Made by a program: the position numbers and the translations under genes | The notes under the pieces: generated by a model | Told to the model about the DNA's origin: nothing | Database searches by the model: none | Seen by the model: only the letters and a program-made list of their open reading frames with translations | NCBI GenBank assembly: GCA_025766275.1 | Contig: JAFKAC010000131.1 | Span: 62,001-126,000 of the forward strand | Direction of reading: 5' to 3' | DNA from: Lactarius indigo | Lineage: Eukaryota > Basidiomycota > Agaricomycetes > Russulales > Russulaceae | DNA: 64,000 bases | Shown: positions 35,591-46,494 of the stretch, piece after piece | How positions within the stretch are numbered: position 1 is the stretch's first letter | How the letters are laid out: each line of letters begins with the position of its first letter

Positions 35591-37770
35591 ATGATGGCCC
35601 TGCATGGTCCACGCTCAAGAAAAGGCTCGGGATCTAGAAAGAGACTTAAACTACAAGACGATTCACGCATAAAAGAGCTCGAGGATAATCTGACAGCTTC
35701 CATCGCCTCCAGTGCTTCATTGAACCCCCTTGCTGACCTCATCTCTCTCACGGTTTCTCTCCATAATCCACAGTCCGTCCTCAAAGCCATCTATGCATGC
35801 TACCGTCTCTTTGTCTTGTTGATATCCCAAGGATGTTTGGAGAACTCTACGAGCGAACAAGAGAAGCTCGTAAGGGTGTGGGTTCTGGAGCGGCTGGACG
35901 AATATGTTCAGTTTCTCACTGGGCTCCTCCAGGACGAAGAACCTTTACTGAGAGTGCGTCACAGCGACTTTGTTTTCATATGATTTCTTACATCCTACTC
36001 AGACGTCAGCCCTCGATATCCTCATGTCTCTCTTGAAGCATCTTTCCTCCTCCTTGACTAGGTCATCGCAAACACCGCAGTTTCATGTGCCTCATTTTAA
36101 GAAGGTCGTTGCCGCGCTCCTGACATGCCCCCCTTCTGAGCGTGGCGGGAAAAAGAAGATCGTCCAGGAGGTGCTACTCGCTCGTGGACTCGATGCAGAA
36201 GTACGGGATCTATTTATTTCGAAGTGGCTGAACGTCGACGTCGACGTCCGGTGGTTCTTCCTGAGAGACGCAGAGTATGATTTTCCGCTCCCGAAGGAAG
36301 TCTATCCACACGCTTAACAAAGTTCCCGATTAACTTAGGCCAGTTCTGTCGTCCACGATAGATCCACACGTCCACGAAAATCTTCTTGCGCTCCTCGAGA
36401 GGCTCGAGTCCGTTCCAGCAACACCGTCCGACCTAAAATCCCAGTCCTGGTGGGTGGAAGAACTGCAGACCAAGCCCGCCGGACCTAAAAACGCGCCAAC
36501 TGGCTCTGATCCCGACTCTGACGACGGCCTCGAAGCAACCGAAGACGACTGGCGCAAGTTCTTCGACGACGAGAAGCAGAAGAAGCCATCGGGGCAAGAA
36601 CCATTAACGCGCCTGCGCCGGCTCACCGTCCATCGGTCACTGCACTCACTGGCTTCCCATCGTGCGGTTTTCACACGCCTCTGGCTACGGCTGCTTCCCC
36701 GGCTGTCTGGGAACAACGACGCGGGAAGCGCACTGTCGCTTCGGGTGTTGAATATCATGCATCGCGGTGTCATGCCACATCTTACGAGGGCGGTGATGGT
36801 GATGGATTGGGTGAGCGGATGCGTGGACTATGGTAGGTGTTTGGATATCTTCTTCATTTATCTCCCCAGTCGACGAAGTTGTCCAGGGGGTGCCATCGGG
36901 TTGCTTGCGCTCAACACGCTATTCATCCTCATGCAAGAGTACAATTTGTAAGTCGCTAGGCGTCACCACTCGTTGGCTACCGATCATTCAGCACCTCGCG
37001 ATAGGGACTACCCGTCTTTCTACACCCGTTTATACGCCTTCCTCGACCAGGATCTCCTACACCTTAAATATCGGAGCAGGTTTTTCCGCCTCACGGAACT
37101 GTTCTTAAATTCCACGTCAGCACGTCTTCTCTCAACTTTTTGGTAGAGTTCTCACTTTCGTCGGGCCTATAGGCATCTCCCCGCAACGCTGCTTGCCTCG
37201 TTTGTAAAGCGTCTTTCTCGCCTATCGCTCACCGCACCTCCCTCCAGCATCGTGATCACGATTCCATTCGTTTATAACGTCCTCAAGCGCCACCCTGCGT
37301 TGATGCGTATGATTCACCGCGATGATGAGGAGCCGGGGCCTTTCGAGGGTACCTGTTTTTCCCGACTTCCCCCTCGCGCAGGTTTTTCTCAATTAATCAA
37401 TCAGACCCCTTCGTGGCCGACGAGCCCAACCCAAACTTGACGAACGCCTTGGATTCCTCACTCTGGGAGTTGCGTTCGCATAAACGTCACTACCATGCGG
37501 GAGTGTCGACACTGGCATGCATATTCGACGAGGCTTTCACCAAACCTAACTACCCTCTAGAGGACTTCCTGGACCACACATATGCGACGGTTGTTTTGTT
37601 TACTCGCCCGCTTCCTTGAAGCTAATATCGTCGGTTTACAGCTGATCGAAGGAGAACTCAAGCGACGTATCAAAAAAGACCCAGCCGTGGAGATCGACGA
37701 ACCCATTGGTATCTTCAGAGAAGGGAATGACTCGGAGGGGACTATTGTCGAAAGTCTGTGGACGTTCTAA
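35591..37770 (+). CDS. NOC4: Nucleolar complex protein 4 (NOC4, CBF/Mak21 family)
   Basis: Ribosome-biogenesis factor acting with NOP14 in 40S maturation and nuclear export. ATG 35591 or 35594 starts MMALHGPRSRKGSGSRKRLK, a basic nucleolar-type N-terminus. Helical repeats follow (LERLDEYVQFLTGLLQDEEP, TSALDILMSLLKHLSSSL). The CBF domain shows LNIMHRGVMPHLTRAVMVMD, GAIGLLALNTLFILMQEYNL, DYPSFYTRLYAFLDQDLLHL, FRLTELFLNSTHLPATLLAS and FVKRLSRLSLTAPPSSIVIT, all typical of NOC4. The C-terminus is LWELRSHKRHYHAGVSTLAC followed by IFDEAFTKPNYPLEDFLDHT. Six or more short introns. Ends at 37770, convergent with eIF2-alpha. Confidence 0.9.
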
Positions 37771-37827
37771 CCCCTCACAATATACATTACGTTCTAGTTC
37801 TTACAACAAAAAATATACATGGCGTGG

Positions 37828-39114
37828 TCATGCTATCGCTTCTTCCTCATCCTCATCCCCTGATACTTCCGCGTTTTCGCGACCAGCTTTCGCCATCAAT
37901 TGCGCAAGATCGTGCTCGTCTGTTTCTGACACAGCTTTTGGCTGAAGAAAAAGTGAGATAATGAGAAACCTTGAAGCAAGCTTCAGAGCCGCTCCCTCAC
38001 CTTCATCTTGACGATGAGGTTTCCGCCCTGCCTCTCGATAGTACCTTGGATGGATTCGATGGCACGTTCCAGACGTTCGACGGCCGCATACTTGGTGTTT
38101 GGACCTGTTAGACACAAATACGAGCGGAGCGCATCTCATCACGAACCTTGTCGGTCGCGTTTGTGCTCAGCACATACAACGGCGGCGCGACGAGCTTGGC
38201 CTTGATGGGAACGGCTTCGGTGCTCGTTTTCTCGCCTGCCCTGAGGGCTTTCTTGATAGCCTCGATCCCGGACGGCGTATAACACGTCAGCTCGATATCC
38301 GCACGCAGCTTGATAGGCTGTGGGGTCAGTCGGCGCGCGATGGTGGTCGTCAGGAGGTTGTGCGTCGCTTGCGGCACAGGCTGAAGCGCCGAGAACACCG
38401 CATCTGGTTCTCTGCACCAAAAAATGATGAGGAGTCAAGTAGCGAAGGGAAAAGGCAACTTGCGTTAATGAGAGCTTGAAGGCATCGTACACATTCCCGT
38501 ATTTTCTGCCGAGAGGCCACGCGACCTGCTCGTACAACTTCTCGAGGCGCTCTTCCTCGCTTGGACCAGTAGGCGGTAGCACGACGCCCTCGGCGCCTTC
38601 TTTGTCTTGGTCCTTTTTAGTTTCGGCGGCGGGGGCACCAGCACCATCGGCATCTGGGTCTAAAGTGGGCAACCGGGAAGCGACGTGTCGCATGATCGAC
38701 GAGACGGTGCGGGCCTTCATAAAGCGCTCCTCGCATTTTGTGATGTCTTCCGGAGAGACGCGGCGCTTAGACAGGTCAATATACCCTGTAGGATGAGGAG
38801 TGAATCGGGAATCGAAATGCGGAGAGAGAGACGTACCTTTTTCTTTGTCAACGCGCAGCACAACGACGACCTCGTTCCGGCCGACTCGGATCAGCTTTTG
38901 GATGGACCTGATACGGCGGCGGGAGAGCTCCGAGAGGAGAATCATTCCCTCGATGTTGTCGTACTCGAGCTAATTTTCCCCGGGTTGTAGCGTGCTTTGC
39001 GCAACATGAAACTCGACGCACCAGCTTGACGTAGGCACCCATCTCGGCGATCTGCCGGACCTGCACCATGACGAGCTCATCGACCTCTGGATACCGTGCT
39101 TCGTAGTAACGCAT
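37828..39114 (-). CDS. SUI2: Translation initiation factor eIF2 subunit alpha
   Basis: Alpha subunit of the eIF2 ternary complex. The start ATG at 39114 opens [20 protein letters not shown]. The S1/OB domain includes the regulatory serine in [20 protein letters not shown] (the Ser of SELS, equivalent to Ser51, kinase target). [20 protein letters not shown] and [20 protein letters not shown] follow, then an Ala/Gly/Glu-rich insertion ([20 protein letters not shown] onward, about 35 residues), then [20 protein letters not shown]. The C-terminal alpha/beta domain has [20 protein letters not shown] and the spliced [20 protein letters not shown]. The acidic C-terminus ends [10 protein letters not shown] at 37828. 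The 3' ends of NOC4 and this gene are 57 bp apart. Confidence 0.95.
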
Positions 39115-39340
39115 TGTGGCTGAACTGGACGATACGATTAGACGACCCGAGTCAAGAGTTCAATTATTGATTATATAATCGGATAGATGCATTGGATGAA
39201 GATAATCATGGCATGGGACAGGGTCAGTAGGGTATGTAAGAAATAGAAAAGCAAAACAAAAGACAAACGACTGTGATGTAGCTAATGCAAAGCTTAGCCA
39301 ATGGAAAGCGAGTGACTGTAATACCGATATCATCAAGAGC

Positions 39341-41283
39341 CTATAAATCAGACCCAACTGCGTCCACTACGTACAACACCTGTTGCGGCCGCACGAACAA
39401 TCCCCGCGACTCCCCAACCATGGCATCAGATACTGCTGGGGATACACTCCGCAACCGCTTCTGCCTCCCGACCGTGTCAAGGTGGCCACCCTCCCGCTTG
39501 AGGCTCCGACTCCCTTTGCCGATCGTGCTGAGGCCGTCCAGCCGCCTTCGGCGCGTGCCTCGCAAGTCGTCTCCAAAGTCCCAGTCCGCCGCGCTCCCGA
39601 TTTCGAAGTAGCGCACGCCGCCCCACGTGCCATCGTGCCACGCACGCGCATCGAGCTTGTCTCCGGGCCACGTGTCGCCCATCGGCACCTCGACGCCTAC
39701 CCATGGCCCTAGTTCACCCTCTACCTCACCGATGTACCGCGCGAGTGCACGGAAGCGCGCACGTTTAGATGTGATGATGCACGGGATCCCCACCTCGAGC
39801 GTCGCCCCGCGCGGTGCGCCGGGCTGTGCTGATGGTAGTAGGACGTGAGGAGGGTCGGGAATCGGCGTCGATCGTGGAACGGTTTCGGCCTGTCCTTTGT
39901 GACGCGGTAATACGAGGATGCTTGCACTGGATGCGGATGCTTCGCTCGCGGATGCTGCTTGAAGATTAGCCTTTGAGGCCCGTGACGACTCCGTTTCCGT
40001 CGACGAGGACGACGACCGCGTCGTCGTTGTAGCAGGTTCCTTCCCCTTCCCCTTGGGGGGTGATGATCCTGCGGTCTTTACTTTGGGTGAAAGGGATTCC
40101 CCAGGCTTTCCGGTCATGGATTTTCTTGGGACAATCTTCTTCAGAGTTGAAGGAGAGGTCGAAGGCGTAGGCCGGAGAGACCCATTCGAGGGCTGTTTGG
40201 GTGATGGCCGGGTGCTGAGCTTGATTGTGTCTGGGAGCGGAGGAACGACGACCTTCTTTGACTTTGACGACGTATTCGTACTTATCACCGACGTTGCTGA
40301 TGTTCGCCTTGGCCTAGGGCCTGCAGCAGGTGCGGTGGAGGTCGCCGTCGCCGTCGTCCTCACGCTCACAGTGGAGACGGAGGACGAGGCGGAGTTTCGT
40401 CGAGGCCGTGGTACAAGTTCTCCAGGTAGGTCAGACTTGGAGCTTTTGAACGATGCTTCGCTGCGTTGAGAGACGGAAGAAGTGGGCCGCGATGCGACAC
40501 CGGATACGCGTAATGACGGGGTGGGCGTGCTTTGCGTGTGTTTTCTCACCGTGGAAGCTCGCGAGCGGACCGATGCGACTGAGCCCGAAGGAGATTTTGG
40601 CCGTGAAACGGGGGACGTCTCCGGGGCCGTTCGGAGCCGTTTAGGCGTACGCGTAGTTGCGTCCATAGTAGATTTTTCCTGGTCGTCTCCACCAACGGTA
40701 GATGTGGAGGACGCGCGAGATAACGATCGGGAGATGGGCTCCCCTGAGGGGGTAAGCTTAGAGTCGGGCCTGGGTCCCAGATTTGGAGTCGCGCGCCGGG
40801 GCTGTGTTGTCAACATATCGCTGTTTTTGGACGTGGTGGAGTGTGTACTACGAGCAACGGAGCGAATCGAACTGCCAGAAGAAATTAATGGTTCTCTCGG
40901 AGGTGGTGCATGATGCTTCGCCAGATTACGGTTTAATATACTTGTCCTTAGGGAATGTTGACTAACGGTGTCAGCTTCTGCGTCTAGGTGTTTGGTGGAG
41001 CGAACGCCGTTGTGTGCGGAACTGCCCTTGAAAATAGGTGGCGCAGAGGGTGAAGCGAGGTCATCGGTCGAAAGTTCGAGTTCTGGCAGACCTTAGCCTT
41101 CGTTTCACATCTACGGTCAGAGTGTGTTTCCTCACCATGACCGATCTCCTTCAAAGCCCACCCATCCAACTTGTCAAAGCCACCTTCCATGCGGATGGCC
41201 ACCCAGCGCTTCTTCATCCACCTGAGCAATTCGACTCGGGTCTCTTCGACCTTGTGTCTGACGAGAGACGTCGGTGGCAACAT
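39341..41283 (-). CDS. CAP-Gly domain protein with long disordered N-terminus
   Basis: Putative microtubule-associated protein, 629 residues. Exon 1 is 41136-41283 (starts MLPPTSLVRHKVEETRVELL), a 53-nt intron spans 41083-41135, and exon 2 covers 39341-41082. The first 49 residues form a helical module (LRWMKKRWVAIRMEGGFDKL). About 370 residues of Ser/Thr/Pro/Lys-rich, presumably disordered and basic sequence follow, with a microtubule-binding-like composition. The C-terminal CAP-Gly domain shows VGIPCIITSK, LARYIGEVEGELGPWVGVEV, WHDGTWGGVRYFEIG and, after about 65 inserted residues, GLFVRPQQVLYVV. The canonical GKNDG is replaced by RAWHDGTWGG. Confidence 0.85.
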
Positions 41284-41344
41284 TGTGAGATTTGGGTCCG
41301 ATGCGTGCGGACGAAGTAAGATTGAGGAGACGAGAGCCTAGTAA

Positions 41345-42980
41345 TCATAAATGAGTGGAATGGATGAGCGTTTGGAAGAAAGGGTTGACCTGATATAGCC
41401 TTCCCGCGGACTTCTCAATAAATCCTCGCTGAACAGATTTCATGATCCATTCGAGGTGTTCCCTATCTTCGAACCTTGCACCGTCTGTCTCCATTAATTC
41501 GAGCCACTCCGACTGCGCAAAACACTCCTCTGCATGTGCGCAGAGGACATGATCTATGTGGCGTCGGGCGTCCGTAATCATGTCACGAGAAGTGTCCGCC
41601 CAGGGGTCAATGATGGCATCAAGCTTTGTTAAAGCGAACTCCGCCGCGAATAGCAATGGGAATACGTTAGGCGGTGTGGTCCTCTTCGCAACGCCTTTTA
41701 GCGCGGCGTCTCTGATCTTCTTGTCTAGCTTAGCAAACTCGGCGTTGCACCAGCCTTCACCAAACATGCCGACGAGTCCACGACGAGCGCCGCGCTGGAG
41801 TAACTCGTTCTTGACGTCTTCTTGAAGAGAAAATTCGATGACGCGAGGCATGCGGCGAGCACATTGCCTACATCGGCACCCCGAAACACCCCACTTGCCA
41901 CCAGTAGTGCGCTCGTACTCGGTGAAGTCGACGTAGGCATGAAAGAGGCCGTGCATCATCTCGTGTACGATGCGGGCTTGAACTTCGTCATAGAGGGTGT
42001 CAAGGGAGATATAGGCAGCTGAGCGCATTATGTGGAAAGCAGTGTCGAGATCGTATGTACGATTGGAGAATATGAGTGTTCCGGTGTAGATAAATCCAAG
42101 GACAAAGTGAAGAGATGGGGGTGTGAAGGGGGGCGAGGGGAGCATAAGGGTAGGTTGTTCTGTTGAAGGGTCGCTGTCCTGGTCCTCATCGCGAACTTCT
42201 GGCTTTTGTGTCTTCCAAGCGACGAGAGCATTGTGAAAGTAGTCGGAACGGGAGACAAGGATGAAGCGATGGGTGGAAAAGACAGCAGCCAAGCCTTCAT
42301 GATGGACGGAGGAGCTGCCCTCGATGCCAATGCGGACGTCTGAATAAAGACGGGATCTCCACATGAAGACAAGATCTTTGCGGAGTTTGTCGATGCGATT
42401 CTCTTCTGCATCACCTTCTTCGCGATAGTGCTCTGAGGAATCGTAAAAGAACTCGAACGCAGCACCAAGGCCTTTGCCGGTATAAAGATATTCGAGTTCC
42501 TTTGAGAATAGATTTGGGTTTATAGAGGTGGTCAGATGCATCAAACCATCTTGATTATGTGAGACAGGAGATGCGGGGCGAAAGGGTGAAGGGGAGCGAG
42601 AAATAGAAGAGGGTTCTGGGCCAAGGGAGAGAGATAGCGCGGACTGGGTTGGGTAGACAGAAGGAGAATACGTGTCCAAAGGGCCTGGGGATGATATTGG
42701 AGCGGGACGGAAGGAGAAATATCGCGCCTGGAAGCTCGGTGGTGCGCGAGCGTACACTATGGCTGCAAAAGGGGATTAGTCTAAGGGAAGGCGGAGTGGG
42801 TCCGAAGGTACCTTTGTGACCGTACACTTGTTCACCGGTCGGTTCGCCATCTTCTTCGGTTAAGAGAGCCCATACGACATCCGGAAAGCGGTCCTTGGCA
42901 CGATGAAAGAGAGCTTCGAGGTCGGATTGCCAAGCGAGAGTTGATTTGTGAGTTGCGTCTTGCAAAGGAGTAGATATCAT
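41345..42980 (-). CDS. BTB/POZ domain protein
   Basis: Putative adaptor protein. The start is ATG 42980 (MISTPLQDATHKSTLAWQSD). Exon 1 continues LEALFHRAKDRFPDVVWALL to VYGHK, and an intron of about 58 nt joins it to VYARAPPSFQARYFSFRPAP. A Ser/Pro-rich linker is followed by the BTB core: FMWRSRLYSDVRIGIEGSSS, FSTHRFILVSRSDYFHNALV, LHFVLGFIYTGTLIFSN. Downstream is a Cys cluster (VSGCRCRQCARRM) that may bind zinc, then a helical region to the C-terminus (NPFFQTLIHSTHL). Substrate or partner unknown; a role as a Cullin-3 adaptor is only a family-level possibility. It lies tandem to the CAP-Gly gene, 61 bp apart. Confidence 0.82.
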
Positions 42981-43238
42981 GAAGAGAAGAGAGAAAGGGG
43001 GTATCGAATGAACGGCTTGCACTTGCTCTCGCTCGACGACCTCGACCTCGCGGGCGCGGTGATTCTGGCACGTGTTCGTGAGAAACAAAAAGGGTTGATT
43101 GCTTAGTCATCATTCGAGTCGGAAAAGAGCGAAACAGCGACGGCGACATCGACTCGACAACTCGACCTCGACCCCGACCCCCGCCATTCACTTGATTTTT
43201 TTCTGCTCGATCCTCTCCTCGAGGACTTTTTCTCAAAC
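42981..43238. promoter_or_regulatory. divergent promoter region
   Basis: 258 bp separate the BTB gene (-) and the FHA gene (+) start codons. Rich in CGA-type trinucleotides (cgacctcgacctcg, ctcgacctcgaccc). No clear TATA box. Confidence 0.4.
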
Positions 43239-45843
43239 ATGCCAGCCCCTTTTTCCACACATGTACAACAACATCCCCTCCCAGCCCTCTATCTATACCC
43301 TCTGAACGATTCTTTCATCCCCAAACACATCCACCTTCCCCAAGGCCAACGAATAAAGATCGGTCGCCAAACTAATGCAAAGACTGCTCCAGGCGAACGT
43401 AATGGCTTTTTCGACTCTAAAGTCCTCAGTCGACAGCATGCCGAAGTATGGGAAGAGTCTGGCAAGGTTCATCCTCTCCGCTTTCCCGCGCTCCCGACCA
43501 CCCTCATCTCCTCTTCAGATCTACATCAAAGACGTAAAGAGCTCAAACGGTACTTTCATCAACGGTGAAAGGCTTAGCGCAGAGGGCGCAGAGTCGGAGC
43601 CTTTCGAGCTCAAGACTGGCGACATCGTTGTACGTCGTATCTCTACCTCCGCCTTGCCACCACCACCACCGTCCGTCGCTGTTCTACCATCCTCACCCTC
43701 CTTCAATAGGAATTTGGTATTGACATCGTCGGCGAAGATAACAAGACCATAGTTCATCACAAGGTCGCTGCTCGTGTCGTTTGTGTGCTCACTGAGCAAG
43801 AAGCTCAGCTCGCTGCTCGTGTCGAGTCACATCAAAATCCTCCTCCCATCTCAACCATTTCCAGCCAACCAGGCTCTAGCAATGGCACGAGCGCTTTCAA
43901 CTTCACTGGAACCCAGAACCCCGCAGGCCCTGCACGTCGGCCCGCTATCCAACAGCAGGGTCTCGTTGGCATGGGTGGCATGGGCGCCAATATGCGCGCC
44001 CCGGGGAAGAGTGGCATTACCTTTGACCACATCCTCAGCCGCCTTCAGGGCGAACTCCAAAAAAGCCGCGAGACCGGTGCCGAGTTACATTCTCTCACCG
44101 GCGCGATGAATGAAATACATGACACCCTCGGAGGTAATCTTGTCCGTATCATTGTCCTATTGTCTCACTCTACCCATTCTAATTGATTGTTCTCCTAGCC
44201 TCAAACCCATCCTCCATATCCACAGACTCTCCCTCCTGTGCTACCCCCTCAACAGCCCCTTCCCACTGAAACTGATCCGAACGCCGGCCCTCCTCCACCA
44301 AACTCGGCATTGTCCGAACTTCAGGCACAATTACAAGAAACACAAGTGTCGCTCGCCTCCCACGTCGACAAAATCCGCTCTCTGGACAGTTTACTCGCTG
44401 AGCATGAGGTCATTAAACGCGAAGTAACTTCCCTTCGCGAGTTGATGGAGGACGAAAAACGTGAGCTCGAGCAAATCCGTGGTGGTCGCCGTCTCGCCGA
44501 ACCTCATCGGCAACACACAGAGGACGAGGACGGTGACCTCTCATCAGATGACGACGATGCTCGCAGCATAGCTACGGTGACATCTCATGAGCTTGAGCGT
44601 GTTGAAGAGGAGGACGAAGAGCAATTGACGTCCGAGGAAGAGGAGCAGAGGCACAGGAGGGACGAACTCACCCGTCCCCGAACGCCGGAGCCCACTGGTT
44701 TGGGTATGGACGATGAGGACGATAAGGCTCGCAGTAGATCAAGGTCCCCATCTCCGCCGTTGCAGACTACTTCTCAGAGCGTCCCCCCGCCTCCTACAGA
44801 AGATATTAACCACCGCTTAGATGCCTTGTCTAACCAGCTCGAATCCGCCCTCGAGCTTTCGCGCACACTCCAAGCACAACACGCTGCCGCCCAGAACACG
44901 ATCTCGTTCCTTGAGGCAAAAGTCAACGCGCTCGAGTCGCTTGTGCACGCATCTCAGGCTCAGGCGCAAACACATGTTGCAGAGGCAACACAGGAGCGCG
45001 CCTCCCTTAGTGCCTTCGTGAACGAATGGAAGAAGGGCGTGGAGGGTCAGTGGGGCGGAGTGCAAGAGGAGTGGGCGCAAGAGCGCGCACGCCTTGCCCG
45101 AGCACGCGAGGAATGGGAGTCGCGCGTTCACGCCGTCGAGAAAGGCCTCGAAGGTACCATCGCGAAAGTTGATGCTGGGCTTACTGCTTTGGAACAGCAA
45201 CGTCTGCCGTTCCAGCACAAACAGAACGGTAGCGCCCGTAGCGGACTCGTCACCCCGCCTTCTCCCCGCAGTCTGTCATCAGATTCTGGCTCTGGCGGTA
45301 AATCTCGGAGAAAGAAGCGTTCACGTGGCCGATCACGTTCGAAGGATGGCTCGACGAGTTCATCAGAGGCTGCCAATGCGGATGGAGACGGTGGGTCGTC
45401 CTCCGCTTCTGTTGCTGCAGGTGGTCTCCCGCCTAATCCCAACCCGCGCCCTCGCTCACCCTGGCTCCCTGAGGGGGACTCGGACTCTGATTCTCATCCA
45501 CCCGGGCGTCTTAATCGACGGGGAGAAGGCGGGGAGAAGACACTGCCGTTAAGCGCTTACCCGATCACTCCTGACCCCTCTGTGCGGAAAGTATCGTCAG
45601 GTTCTTCCCTTGGCCCACCGAGTGAAGAGGATGCGGAGCAGCTGCTCAAGGCAAGTCCTAACGTGGGGGCATTAAGTCCGGTAAGTTGTCTCCATCGTGC
45701 GTCGTGGTACCCGATTTTGAATCTCTTTGCAGCAGCGTGTTCGCTCCGCACAATACTCACAAACTCAAGTGATGTCGACGGCAGCAGGTGTACTTGTACT
45801 CGTTGCTGCAGCCGCTGCCGTTGGGTGGCGATACAAGGAATAA
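43239..45843 (+). CDS. FHA-domain, coiled-coil, tail-anchored protein (SLMAP/Far9-Far10/Vps64-like)
   Basis: Likely STRIPAK/FAR-complex subunit. The start is ATG 43239 ([20 protein letters not shown]). The FHA domain is split by introns: [46 protein letters not shown], then [20 protein letters not shown], i.e. all canonical FHA motifs (GR, SRxHA, SSNGT). A Gly/Pro linker and long coiled coils follow ([60 protein letters not shown]). After a Ser-rich basic stretch, the last exon gives [20 protein letters not shown] and [14 protein letters not shown], a C-terminal membrane anchor. N-terminal FHA plus coiled coil plus tail anchor is the SLMAP/Far10 layout; the complex assignment is inference. 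Confidence 0.82.
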
Positions 45844-46494
45844 TGATTGCCGCGTAATATCGATTCAAACATCTTTATCTTATTGTTCGCGATTTCCCTA
45901 CTCTACCTTTTTTACGGATTGAAATGGTCTTTTTTAGTGTATAATGTTCCCTTTTTCCCTACTCTCGCGCTGGCGTTCCTCTGCGTTGAGTCGTTCTATG
46001 ACGGTGACATCTCGCCCTTTTCTCTGTATCCTATGTCGCTCCCCGATCGTCCGTACCGCCTCGTTTCGATACTTAATCTTATGACCCGTCACGACCATGT
46101 TTTTTCTTTCGCTTTGCCGCATAAACAAGAGATGTGTTCATGGGAAAACAGTCCAGTTGACAGTGAATCATCATTTGTGCTATGCGAAAAAAGCAGTTGC
46201 ATTGTCCTTTCCTTTAAATCATGACGGTATCCAAAGAAATATGTGTAGAGTAGTGCAGAAAGTATGCAGTCCCCGAAGTCAGGGAAAAATTTAAGGCGTA
46301 AACAAAAAAAGACGGCGAAGACGCCAAACGCATTAGACAAAAGGAATACCGAGATGCGTGGGAGAAAAAATATATAACCCATAGGAAGACGAATCAGATG
46401 GCACACAGATAGATATACACACCACGGGCGGGCAACGTTGTTTACCTTCTCGTCGTTCGGTCTCTGCCCGAAAGCTCTAGTGAGAGACCTTTTT
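45844..46494. other. convergent intergenic spacer
   Basis: Between the 3' ends of the FHA gene (+) and the SKT5-like gene (-). T-rich at the left, no coding motifs. Presumably both 3' UTRs. Confidence 0.45.

Noticed and set aside
41060..41095. tRNA B-box-like word (aagttcgagttctgg)
   Set aside because: No matching A box or cloverleaf; the bases lie at the splice acceptor and start of exon 2 of the CAP-Gly gene.
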